Part shown: positions 1 to 5,278 of the stretch, piece by piece
How the letters are laid out: each line of letters begins with the position of its first letter
Position numbering within the stretch: position 1 is the first letter of the stretch
NCBI GenBank assembly: GCA_016649475.1
Contig: JAENXP010000227.1
Span: 1 to 5,278 of the forward strand
Origin: Burkholderiales bacterium
GTDB taxonomy: Bacteria > Pseudomonadota > Gammaproteobacteria > Burkholderiales > SG8-39
Length of the DNA: 5,278 nucleotides
Direction of reading: 5' to 3'
The notes under the pieces: model-generated
Told to the model about the DNA's origin: nothing
Database searches by the model: none
The model's input: only the letters and a program-made list of their open reading frames with translations
Position numbers and translations under genes: made by a program

Positions 1-39
1 GCCGGCATCAAACCCGTGTCCCGGGGGACGCAGCGATGA
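1..39 (+). CDS. C-terminal end of an upstream gene, probably Mrp/Mnh antiporter subunit G (partial)
   Basis: Reading frame 1 gives AGIKPVSRGTQR and then TGA at 37-39, which overlaps the ATG of the next gene as ATGA. Only 12 residues are in the window. The A-G-I-K-P run resembles the usual MnhG end, where an AAYRxG-type segment is followed by a short polar tail. In Mrp and Mbh operons subunit G (MbhC in Mbh) directly precedes the DUF4040/MbhD subunit. The identity is therefore inferred mainly from gene order and the 4-nt coupled overlap; the residues alone would not establish it. The intact family member is a small three-helix membrane protein of about 100-120 residues. Confidence 0.5.
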   Translation, partial: AGIKPVSRGTQR

Positions 40-314
40 TCGAACACCTTTTCGACGTACTGCTCGCGCTGCTGATCACCTGGCTGGGCTGGCGCGCCGT
101 GACCGATCGCGATTCTCTGCGCGCGGTGGTTACGTTCATTGCCTTGGGGCTGATGCTTGCGCTGACCTGGTTGCGCCTGCGCGCCCCAGACCTGGCGCTG
201 GCGGAGGCCGCGGTGGGGGCGGGGCTGACTGGCGCCCTACTGCTGGTGTCCCTGAAGCGCCGGCAATCCCGCCCGGAAGGCAATCCGATCGAGCCTGGGA
301 AAGAAGAATCGTGA
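36..314 (+). CDS. DUF4040 / MbhD-like small membrane subunit of Mrp-type antiporter (detached MrpA C-terminal piece)
   Basis: This 92-residue protein has three predicted membrane helices at about residues 5-20, 29-47 and 55-73, followed by a polar, charged tail. The diagnostic stretch is residues 51-69 (PDLALAEAAVGAGLTGALL), which matches the P-D-x-A-L-x-E-A-A-V-G-A-G signature of DUF4040/MbhD proteins and of the region after the NuoL core in MrpA. Glu57 in this motif is a membrane-embedded acid thought to take part in cation or proton movement. The ATG at 36 is preceded by GGGGGA (23-28) with a 7-nt gap and overlaps the upstream stop as ATGA. The stop overlaps the next GTG as GTGA. In classical Mrp this segment is part of MrpA; here it is a separate gene, as in archaeal Mbh complexes. 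The family call is firm. The ion carried cannot be read from the sequence. Confidence 0.88.
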   Translation: MIEHLFDVLLALLITWLGWRAVTDRDSLRAVVTFIALGLMLALTWLRLRAPDLALAEAAVGAGLTGALLLVSLKRRQSRPEGNPIEPGKEES

Positions 315-985
315 TCCGCAAACTTTTTGTGGGCGCCGCCGCTAGCGCACTGTTCGGCCTGCTGGCATGGAGTCTGTACCACCTGCCTGCACATCCGGCC
401 GGTTTGACGGTGCAGGCCCATGCTGCCTTGCCGCGCAGCGGGGTAAGCCACCCAGTGACCGCCGTGCTGCTGAACTATCGCGGTTACGATACGCTGCTGG
501 AGATCGCGGTGTTGCTGTTAGCGGTCGTGGGTGTGTGGTCCCTGCGCGCCATGCCCGCAGGCGGGCCCGAGGCACGTGGCGCGCCGATACTCGGCGCCCT
601 GTTGCGGCTGATCGTGCCGTCGCTGTTGCTGGTCGGCGGCTACATGCTGTGGATCGGCGCTTTCGCGCCGGGTGGCGCGTTCCAGGGCGGTGCGCTCTTG
701 GGCGGTGCGCTGGTGTTGCTGCTGCTCGGCGGCTTGGGCGGCGCGCTGTTGCGCCACATCGGTCTGTTGCGCGCGGCGCTCTCGGCCGGGCTGCTGGTAT
801 TCATCGCCGTCGGCGCCCTCTCGATGGCGGTCACCGGCACGCTGCTGCAATATCCCGAGGGCCTTGCGGGCACGCTGATCCTGGTGATCGAGAGCGCGGC
901 GATGGTATCCATCGGCTTGACGCTAGGCGCGATGTTTCACGGCGGCCGACCGGTGCGCGCAGAGGGGGCCGGGGACGATGAGTGA
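311..985 (+). CDS. mrpB: Fused MbhE-like + MrpB/MnhB-domain antiporter subunit
   Basis: This 224-residue membrane protein has two parts. Residues 1-80 resemble MbhE and the extreme C-terminus of MrpA: one helix (about 4-22), a periplasmic-type stretch, the conserved block HPVTAVLLNYRGYDTLLE (47-64), then a second helix (65-80). Residues about 92-210 form the MnhB domain with four helices and a glycine-rich loop, GAFAPGGAFQGGALLGGA (116-133). MrpB proteins of the classical type are only about 140 residues, so the extra N-terminus is the E-type module. The loop in most MrpB proteins reads G-H-x-x-P-G-G-G-F; here the His is replaced and the third Gly is Ala. The start is GTG at 311, overlapping the previous stop as GTGA, with purine-rich GGGAAAGAAG (297-306) upstream. 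The C-terminal tail is acidic (GDDE). Its gene overlaps mrpC by 8 nt. The family is clear; the symbol covers the C-terminal domain only. Confidence 0.87.
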   Translation: MIRKLFVGAAASALFGLLAWSLYHLPAHPAGLTVQAHAALPRSGVSHPVTAVLLNYRGYDTLLEIAVLLLAVVGVWSLRAMPAGGPEARGAPILGALLRLIVPSLLLVGGYMLWIGAFAPGGAFQGGALLGGALVLLLLGGLGGALLRHIGLLRAALSAGLLVFIAVGALSMAVTGTLLQYPEGLAGTLILVIESAAMVSIGLTLGAMFHGGRPVRAEGAGDDE

Positions 986-1295
986 ACCACTGACCGGGCT
1001 GTATCTGATTGTCGGCGCCGCGCTGTTCGCGCTGGGCCTTTATGGGCTGATCGCCAGCGCGCACGTTCTGCGCAAAATCATCGCCCTGAACGTGATGGCC
1101 AACGGCGTGTTTCTCGTCTTCGTCGCCACGGCGGCGCGCGTGAGCGCAGACGCACCGGACCCGGTGCCGCACGCGATGGTGCTGACCGGAATCGTTGTGG
1201 CGGTGTGCGCCACCGGGCTGGCACTGGTGCTGGCCGATCGCGTGCGCGCGACACCACCAGGAACGGACGACGGGGAACACGGCCGGTGGACGTGA
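978..1295 (+). CDS. mrpC: Na+/H+ antiporter subunit C (MrpC/MnhC), NuoK-like
   Basis: This 105-residue protein has three membrane helices, at about 6-27, 32-52 and 67-88, the NuoK/MrpC fold. Key features are K-I-I-A-L-N-V-M-A-N (33-42), which aligns with the helix-2 start of MrpC, and DPVPHAMVLTGIVVAV (61-76), the hallmark D-P-x-P-Q-A-L-V-L-T-A-I-V segment before and into helix 3. His65 stands where most relatives have Gln. The two membrane Glu residues of NuoK are absent, as is usual in MrpC, which argues against a complex I or hydrogenase NuoK. The ATG at 978 has AGAGGGGG (961-968) nine bases upstream and overlaps the preceding gene by 8 nt. The hydrophilic tail (92-105) overlaps the mrpD start. 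The subunit is thought to be part of the interface next to the MrpD pump module. Confidence 0.92.
   Translation: MSEPLTGLYLIVGAALFALGLYGLIASAHVLRKIIALNVMANGVFLVFVATAARVSADAPDPVPHAMVLTGIVVAVCATGLALVLADRVRATPPGTDDGEHGRWT
1272..1277 (+). promoter_or_regulatory. Ribosome binding site of mrpD, inside mrpC
   Basis: GGGGAA lies 8 nt before GTG 1286 and 14 nt before GTG 1292. The spacing favours 1286. GTG 1292 would instead give the GTGA overlap with the mrpC stop that is seen at other junctions of this operon. The two choices differ by two residues (V-D). No ATG is available nearby in frame. Confidence 0.5.
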
Positions 1296-2770
1296 GCGCG
1301 GAACAGCTTATTGCGCTCCTCATCCTGCTGCCTTTGTTGGCGGCGGCGGCGGCGTTTCTATGGCCGCGCCTCGGCGGCGGCATTACCCTATTTGCAACGG
1401 TAGTATTGCTGGCGGCGGCGTTGCACCTCGCCGCCCAGGTCCTGCAATCGGGCACGATCACACACCGCGTCGGCGGTTGGGACGCACCCTTGGGTATTCA
1501 TCTGCGGGCAGATGGTCTCGCCGCGTTCATGCTGGTGGTTTTCACGGTCGTGGCGCTTCCGGTTTCCTACTACGCACGCGGCTATTTCAGCCTGCGGGCA
1601 CACACCGGCGCGTCGCCTTCACACTTTTTCTGGCCGCTGTGGCTGTTTCTCCTCGCGTCGCTGAACGCGATGGCGCTCTCGGCGGACATCTTCAACCTGT
1701 ATGTCACGCTGGAACTGATGGGCTTGGCCGCCGTAGCGCTGGTGGCGCTGGCCGGTGATGCCCCGGCGTTGAAGGCGGCGATGCGCTATCTTCTCGTCAG
1801 CCTGGCCGGTTCGCTATTCTTCCTGATGGGGGTGGCGCTGCTTTATGCGGCCTACGCCACAGTGGACTTGACCCTGCTGGCGGAGCGCATCGCCCCCGAA
1901 CCCGTGGCCTGGACCGCGCTGGCGCTGATGACCGGCGGCCTGATGGCGAAGGGCGCGCTGTTCCCGTTGCATTTCTGGCTGCCGCCTGCGCACGCCGGCG
2001 CGCCCGCTCCGGTCAGCGCCGCGCTCTCCGCACTTGTCGTCAAGGGTGCGTTCTATATTCTGCTGCGTCTGTGGTTCGAGGCCTTCGGCGGCGTGACGAC
2101 GGCGCTCGCCGCACAGTTGCTCGGCGTGCTGGGCACCGCGGCGATCCTCTGGGGATCGGTGCAGGCGTTGGTGCAAGTGCGTCTAAAGCTGCTCATTGCC
2201 TACTCGACCGTGGCCCAGCTCGGCTACCTGTTCCTGCTGTTCCCGCTGACGGCCGGTGCGGCGGGTGCGGCCACTGTATGGACCGGGACCATGGTGTTTC
2301 TACTGTCCCACGCCACGGCCAAGGCAGCGATGTTCCTCGCCGCCGGTAACCTCCTGCTCACGGCTGGCCACGACCGGATCAAGGAACTGGGCGGCGCCGC
2401 GCACACGCTGCCGGTGTCGGTCTTCGCCATCGGGCTCGCGGGCATCAGCCTGGTGGGGCTACCACCCAGCAGCGGCTTCATCGGCAAATGGCTGTTGCTC
2501 GGTGCCAGCCTGGAACAGGGCCAATGGTGGTGGGCGATTGTCATACTCGCCGGCAGCCTGCTCGCTGCGGCCTATCTCATGCGCGTTCTGATTCCCGCTT
2601 TTACCCGCGACCCGGAATTCAAACCGGTTGTTCATGTCCCACGCGGCATGGAATGGACCGCGTTCGCCCTAGCCTTGCTGTCGTTGACGCTCGGTTTCTT
2701 CGCCACCTGGCCCGCGGATCTGATCGCCGTAGGCGCCGCGGCCAGCGCCGGTGCAGGGGGGGCGCCATGA
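1286..2770 (+). CDS. mrpD: Na+/H+ antiporter subunit D (MrpD/MnhD), proton-translocating membrane subunit
   Basis: This 494-residue protein of the NuoL/M/N-MrpA/D superfamily has about 14 membrane helices and the normal MrpD length. With the start at 1286, the proton-path residues are all present. Glu143 lies in NLYVTLELMGLAA (helix 5). Lys222 and His229 lie in MAKGALFPLHFWLP (helix 7). Lys253 lies in PVSAALSALVVKGAF (helix 8). His342 and Lys346 lie in HATAKAAMF, and Lys401 in GLPPSSGFIGKW (helix 12). L-S-A-L-V-V-K-G in helix 8, with Ser in place of the His of NuoL/NuoM/MrpA, marks the MrpD/NuoN-like type. The start is GTG 1286 or GTG 1292; the reading frame is open further upstream to ATG 1205, but that extension lies inside mrpC and translates to an Arg-rich, non-membrane stretch. 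The stop overlaps the next ATG as ATGA. It is one of the two pump cores of the complex in the cytoplasmic membrane. The exchanged cation is not evident. Confidence 0.93.
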   Translation: MDVSAEQLIALLILLPLLAAAAAFLWPRLGGGITLFATVVLLAAALHLAAQVLQSGTITHRVGGWDAPLGIHLRADGLAAFMLVVFTVVALPVSYYARGYFSLRAHTGASPSHFFWPLWLFLLASLNAMALSADIFNLYVTLELMGLAAVALVALAGDAPALKAAMRYLLVSLAGSLFFLMGVALLYAAYATVDLTLLAERIAPEPVAWTALALMTGGLMAKGALFPLHFWLPPAHAGAPAPVSAALSALVVKGAFYILLRLWFEAFGGVTTALAAQLLGVLGTAAILWGSVQALVQVRLKLLIAYSTVAQLGYLFLLFPLTAGAAGAATVWTGTMVFLLSHATAKAAMFLAAGNLLLTAGHDRIKELGGAAHTLPVSVFAIGLAGISLVGLPPSSGFIGKWLLLGASLEQGQWWWAIVILAGSLLAAAYLMRVLIPAFTRDPEFKPVVHVPRGMEWTAFALALLSLTLGFFATWPADLIAVGAAASAGAGGAP

Positions 2771-4263
2771 ACGCGGAAGCCGCGCTGCTGCTCGCCATCC
2801 TGCTCAGTTCTTTCGTCACCGGGGTGCTGATCTTCACCTTGCCTGAAGCCAGTCACCGCTTGCGCACCGGCCTCAATCTGCTTGGGGCCGGATCGAAACT
2901 TGTGTTTGTCGCTTTGCTGGTCCGGGGTGTGTACGCAGGGCGCGAGTATGCGGTCTCTTGGACAATGGCCCCCGGCGTCGAGTTCGCCCTGGGCGCGGAT
3001 GCCAACTCGGTATTGTTCGTCACGCTCTCGACGATCCTGTGGCTTTTCACCACGCTCTACGCAATCGGTTACCTGGAGGACTCGCCGCATCGCAGCCGCT
3101 TCTTCGGTTTCTTCAGCATGTGCGTCAGCGCCACAATCGGGCTGGCGCTCGCGGCCAATCTCGTTACCTTCCTGATATTCTACGAACTCTTGACCCTCGC
3201 CACCTTTCCTCTGGTAGTGCATCGCGGCACGCCGGCGACGATGCGCGCCGGCAAGGTCTATATGGCCTACACGCTGGGCGGAGGCGCCACGCTATTGCTG
3301 GCGGTTGCCTGGCTGCAGAGCATCGCCGGGCCGATCGCCTTCACCGAGGGCGGGGCCTTGGAGCACGTCGTGGCAAGCCATCCCGCCGAGCTACGCTTGG
3401 TGTTCGCCTTGTTCGTTCTCGGTTTGGGCGTGAAGGCCGCGCTGGTGCCGCTGCACGGTTGGTTGCCCCAGGCGATGGTCGCGCCGGCGCCGGTCAGCGC
3501 GCTGTTGCACGCGGTGGCGGTGGTGAAGGCGGGCGCGTTCGGCATCGTGCGGCTCGTCTATGACGTCTACGGCGCCGAGACCGCGCAGTCGCTGGGTGTG
3601 CTTGCCCCTCTCGCATGGCTGGCCGGGTTCACCATCGTGTATGGTTCGGTGCGCGCGCCGTTCCAGGACGAGTTGAAGAAACGGCTCGCCTATTCCACGA
3701 TAAGCCAGGTGTCCTACATCGTGCTCGGCGTGGCCATTTTCGGGCCGTTGGCGAGCATCGGCGGCATCGTCCATATGGTGCATCAGGGTCTCATGAAGAG
3801 CACGCTGTTCTTCGGTGCAGGAAACTACGCCGAAACGCTGGGTATTCATCGGGTCAGTGAGATGAACGGCGTGGGCCGGCGCCTGCCGTGGACCACCGTC
3901 GCGTTTACCGTTGCCGCGCTGGGCATGATCGGTGTGCCGCCGCTGGCCGGCTACATCAGCAAGTCTTATTTACAACAGGGCGCACTGGCGGCCGGCGCCG
4001 ATTGGGTGGTGCTGGTGCTAGGCGCCAGCAGCCTGCTCAACGCCGCCTATTTCCTGCCCATTTTGTTTCGCGCCTGGTTCCTGCCGGCGCCGCGTCAATG
4101 GCCCGCGGAACGCCGTTTCGGCCGCTGGGAAACGCACTGGATGCTGCTCCTGCCTCCGCTGTTCACTGCCGCGCTGGTGCTGTACGCCGGCCTGCTCGCG
4201 GATTCGTCCTTCAGCCCGCTGGCGTGGGCGAAGCTCATTGCGGCAAGGGAATACGGGCAATGA
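2767..4263 (+). CDS. Second proton-translocating antiporter subunit (MrpD/NuoM-like, MrpA-core substitute)
   Basis: This 498-residue, roughly 14-helix protein is homologous to but clearly distinct from the upstream MrpD. The conserved ionisable residues are Glu140 (FYELLTLATFPLV, helix 5), Lys223 and His230 (GVKAALVPLHGWLP, helix 7), His248 and Lys254 (ALLHAVAVVKAGAF, helix 8), His336/His339 and Lys344 (MVHQGLMKSTLFF), and Lys399 (GVPPLAGYISKSY, helix 12). The L-L-H-A-V-x-V-V-K-A-G motif with His248 is the type found in NuoL, NuoM and the MrpA core, unlike subunit D above. It lacks the long lateral helix of NuoL and the C-terminal extension of MrpA. Since no MrpA is seen, it probably supplies the second pump core beside the DUF4040 subunit; this is inference. 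The ATG at 2767 has AGGGGGGG (2755-2762) just upstream and an ATGA overlap. The frame is open back to 2488, but that part lies inside mrpD and is not membrane-like. Confidence 0.9.
   Translation: MNAEAALLLAILLSSFVTGVLIFTLPEASHRLRTGLNLLGAGSKLVFVALLVRGVYAGREYAVSWTMAPGVEFALGADANSVLFVTLSTILWLFTTLYAIGYLEDSPHRSRFFGFFSMCVSATIGLALAANLVTFLIFYELLTLATFPLVVHRGTPATMRAGKVYMAYTLGGGATLLLAVAWLQSIAGPIAFTEGGALEHVVASHPAELRLVFALFVLGLGVKAALVPLHGWLPQAMVAPAPVSALLHAVAVVKAGAFGIVRLVYDVYGAETAQSLGVLAPLAWLAGFTIVYGSVRAPFQDELKKRLAYSTISQVSYIVLGVAIFGPLASIGGIVHMVHQGLMKSTLFFGAGNYAETLGIHRVSEMNGVGRRLPWTTVAFTVAALGMIGVPPLAGYISKSYLQQGALAAGADWVVLVLGASSLLNAAYFLPILFRAWFLPAPRQWPAERRFGRWETHWMLLLPPLFTAALVLYAGLLADSSFSPLAWAKLIAAREYGQ
4245..4251 (+). 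promoter_or_regulatory. Possible ribosome binding site ahead of ATG 4260
   Basis: AAGGGAA sits 8 nt before an ATG that overlaps the stop of the second antiporter subunit as ATGA. Spacing and overlap match the functional junctions of this operon, which is the only reason to take the short ORF after it seriously. Confidence 0.35.
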
Positions 4264-4436
4264 ACAGGACGCTCTCCCGATTTCCCTTGTGCCGGCCCGG
4301 ACGCCGCGCCCACTTCGACCGATCCGGACTATCTGGCTGTCGAGCTTTTGGGTTTATTGAGCATCATGGTCTGACTATCGCCACGGCAAGTGCGCTAGCT
4401 GAATGCCGATGTCTGCGGCTCGGCGGACGGGTTTGA
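4260..4436 (+). pseudogene. Short coupled ORF, 58 codons, possibly the remnant of a further operon gene
   Basis: The ATG overlaps the upstream stop as ATGA and has a good AAGGGAA site, so translation could start here. The 58-residue product begins MNRTLSRFPLC, is rich in Arg, has four Cys (11, 27, 49, 51) without a clear metal-binding spacing, and resembles no family I recognise. In the frame of the upstream gene, past its stop, the same DNA encodes a more protein-like segment, TDPDYLAVELLGLLSIMV (4318-4371), ended by TGA at 4372-4374. The first frame then reads L-T-I-A-T-A-S-A-L-A. Hydrophobic runs switching frame are what a small membrane-protein gene broken by indels would look like. The alternatives are a real small protein or chance. 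I cannot decide between them, so the confidence is low. Confidence 0.25.
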
Positions 4437-4447
4437 GGCAGCGTAGC
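4264..4447. other. Convergent intergenic gap between the antiporter operon and nhaR
   Basis: These 184 bases separate two genes that face each other. Apart from the weak ORF described above, I see no RNA gene or repeat. The only notable inverted repeat is GTCTGC/GCGGAC (4411-4416 and 4423-4428, six-base loop, one G-T pair), with an alternative pairing GCCGA/TCGGC (4405-4409 and 4420-4424). Neither arm is followed by a run of T on either strand, so a strong intrinsic terminator is not apparent. Positions about 4330-4375 are less GC-rich than the flanking genes. Confidence 0.5.
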
Positions 4448-5278
4448 TCAGGCGGAATCGCCGGTGACAAACAGGCGATCTCTTGCCGCTCCAGTAATGG
4501 CGACGACGCAGGGGTGGGTTACGCGCCGCTCGACCGAAATCGCGAAGAACTCCTCCAAGATTTCCTTCGTTCGGCCGAGCGTTTTCACGTTGTACTGCTT
4601 TTCGATTTCCGATTCCAGAACGGTGGGACCGATGAACACCCCCGCGCCGCGCTGTCCGAACGCCTTCATGAGCGCGCTGTCGTCGAACTCACCGGTCACC
4701 CGGGGCCGGAGTTTATTCGCCTCGCACCACTGATCCAGGCGCGATCTCACTGCCGCGTCTGGGCCGGGAACCAGCATCGGCGCACCGTCCAGGCAGGCGG
4801 GAAATCTTCCTTTGCAGCTCTTGAAAAGCGCGGCGGACGCGAAGAAACTGGTTCCTGATTGCCCGAGCCGGTGGTTGAATGCGCGCACGCTCACCGAGGG
4901 CGGTATCGGGGCGTCGGCGATGACCAGATCCAGCCGATGGACGGCAAGTTCCGCAAGGAGGCTGTCGAGCTTCCACTCCCGGCATACGATGCGCACGGGC
5001 GTAGACAGATGGATCGCCGGTTCTATCAGGTGATAGGCGACCGCCTTCTGAACGGCGTCGGCAACGCCGACCCGGAACTCGACCGGACGGCCGCCCGCCG
5101 GGTAGTTGCGCAAAGACTCCTCCAGTTCGGACCCGAGCGCGAAGATATCCTGCGCGTAGCCGAAGGCGAGCTGACCAGCATCGGTCAGTTCGAGATTGCG
5201 CCCGCTCTTGGCGAATAGAGGCGCTCCCAAGTCATCCTCAAGCAGTCCGATCTGACCGCTGATCGTCTGCGGCGTCAC
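4448..5278 (-). CDS. nhaR: LysR-family transcriptional activator NhaR (N-terminus beyond the window)
   Basis: 276 codons are visible; the 5' end lies beyond 5278. The first visible residues, TPQTISGQIGLLEDDLGAPLF (2-22 of the visible part), are the recognition-helix half of the LysR winged helix-turn-helix and match the L-T-P-Q-T-I-T-G-Q-I stretch of E. coli NhaR near its residue 33. About 31 residues are therefore missing and the full length would be near 307, close to the 301 of E. coli NhaR. NhaR-typical blocks follow in the effector-binding domain: GVADA (71-75), LDLVIADAPI (116-125), GTSFFA (142-147), FPACLDG (159-165), GEFDDSALMKAFG (196-208) and GVFIGPT (213-219). NhaR in E. coli activates the Na+/H+ antiporter gene nhaA in response to Na+ and also acts on the pga operon. 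The GTG at the edge (5276-5278) is most likely an internal Val codon and not the start. The gene converges with the Mrp-type operon. Its promoter and any divergent or upstream partner lie outside the window. Confidence 0.9.
   Translation of the reverse strand: MTPQTISGQIGLLEDDLGAPLFAKSGRNLELTDAGQLAFGYAQDIFALGSELEESLRNYPAGGRPVEFRVGVADAVQKAVAYHLIEPAIHLSTPVRIVCREWKLDSLLAELAVHRLDLVIADAPIPPSVSVRAFNHRLGQSGTSFFASAALFKSCKGRFPACLDGAPMLVPGPDAAVRSRLDQWCEANKLRPRVTGEFDDSALMKAFGQRGAGVFIGPTVLESEIEKQYNVKTLGRTKEILEEFFAISVERRVTHPCVVAITGAARDRLFVTGDSA

Noticed and set aside
367..981. 204-codon + strand ORF in a second frame within the fused MrpB gene
   Set aside because: It is an Arg/Gly/Ala-rich, non-membrane translation typical of a shifted frame in GC-rich DNA. 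The overlapping frame has clear family motifs and proper start/stop coupling.
2488..2766. Upstream extension of the second antiporter subunit (ORF open from ATG 2488)
   Set aside because: The extension lies inside mrpD and is not membrane-like. The ATG at 2767 has a strong G-rich ribosome site and the ATGA overlap, and gives the expected protein length.
2632..3222. 196-codon - strand ORF across the mrpD / second subunit junction
   Set aside because: It is polar, rich in Arg, Gln and Glu, lacks recognisable motifs, and is antisense to two genes with strong homology. It is a GC-rich shadow.
978..4263. Complex I (nuoK-nuoM-nuoN) or formate hydrogenlyase membrane arm
   Set aside because: The DUF4040 and MnhB subunits, and an MrpC-type DPVPHAMVLTGIV motif without the NuoK glutamates, point to Mrp/Mbh-type antiporter genes instead.
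4405..4428. Hairpin GTCTGC/GCGGAC (or GCCGA/TCGGC) as a transcription terminator
   Set aside because: The stem is only six pairs with one wobble, and no T-run follows on either strand, so an intrinsic terminator is not supported.
4403..4858. 151-codon + strand ORF opposite nhaR, and the similar one at 4859-5218
   Set aside because: Both are antisense to a well-matched NhaR sequence and have no motif of their own.
5276..5278. GTG on the - strand as the start codon of nhaR
   Set aside because: It falls inside the helix-turn-helix, just before TPQTISGQ. Starting here would remove the first half of the DNA-binding domain, so the gene simply runs past the window edge.

Overview
The window holds the distal part of an operon for a multisubunit Mrp/Mnh-type cation/proton antiporter on the + strand. 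A LysR-family regulator of the NhaR type converges on it from the - strand. Base composition is GC-rich throughout. NhaR is best known from Gammaproteobacteria, and together with the tightly overlapping gene order this suggests a GC-rich proteobacterium, most likely gammaproteobacterial. That assignment is inference; nothing in the window fixes the species.

Layout. Positions 1-39 carry the last codons of an upstream gene, probably MrpG/MnhG. Then follow a short DUF4040/MbhD-like subunit (36-314), a fused MbhE+MrpB subunit (311-985), MrpC (978-1295), MrpD (1286-2770) and a second antiporter-type membrane subunit (2767-4263). Every junction overlaps by 4-10 nt, mostly as ATGA or GTGA start/stop overlaps, so the genes are almost certainly one transcript with coupled translation. 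After 4263 comes a 184-base convergent gap containing a weak, possibly decayed small ORF. An NhaR-like gene (4448-5278, - strand) follows and runs off the right edge without its N-terminal ~31 residues.

How it works together. In classical Mrp, the large MrpA protein carries a NuoL-like ion-pump core plus a C-terminal extension homologous to the small subunits MbhD and MbhE. Here no MrpA is visible. The DUF4040 protein corresponds to the MbhD part and the N-terminus of the next protein to the MbhE part, the latter fused to MrpB. A free-standing NuoL/NuoM-like protein at the end of the operon can supply the second pump core. The order G-D-(E+F)-G-H resembles the membrane arm of archaeal Mbh/Mbs complexes and the MrpA-split antiporters of some bacteria. 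Both large subunits keep the Glu and Lys residues of the proton path, so the complex looks intact as an Na+(or K+)/H+ exchanger. NhaR responds to Na+ in E. coli, so its position here makes it a candidate regulator of Na+ or pH homeostasis, although the genes it controls cannot be read from this window.

No mobile element, CRISPR array, RNA gene or tandem repeat was seen. The points worth a second look are the split/fused MrpA architecture, the altered PGG loop of the MrpB domain, the nhaR linkage, and the possible gene remnant between the operon and nhaR.
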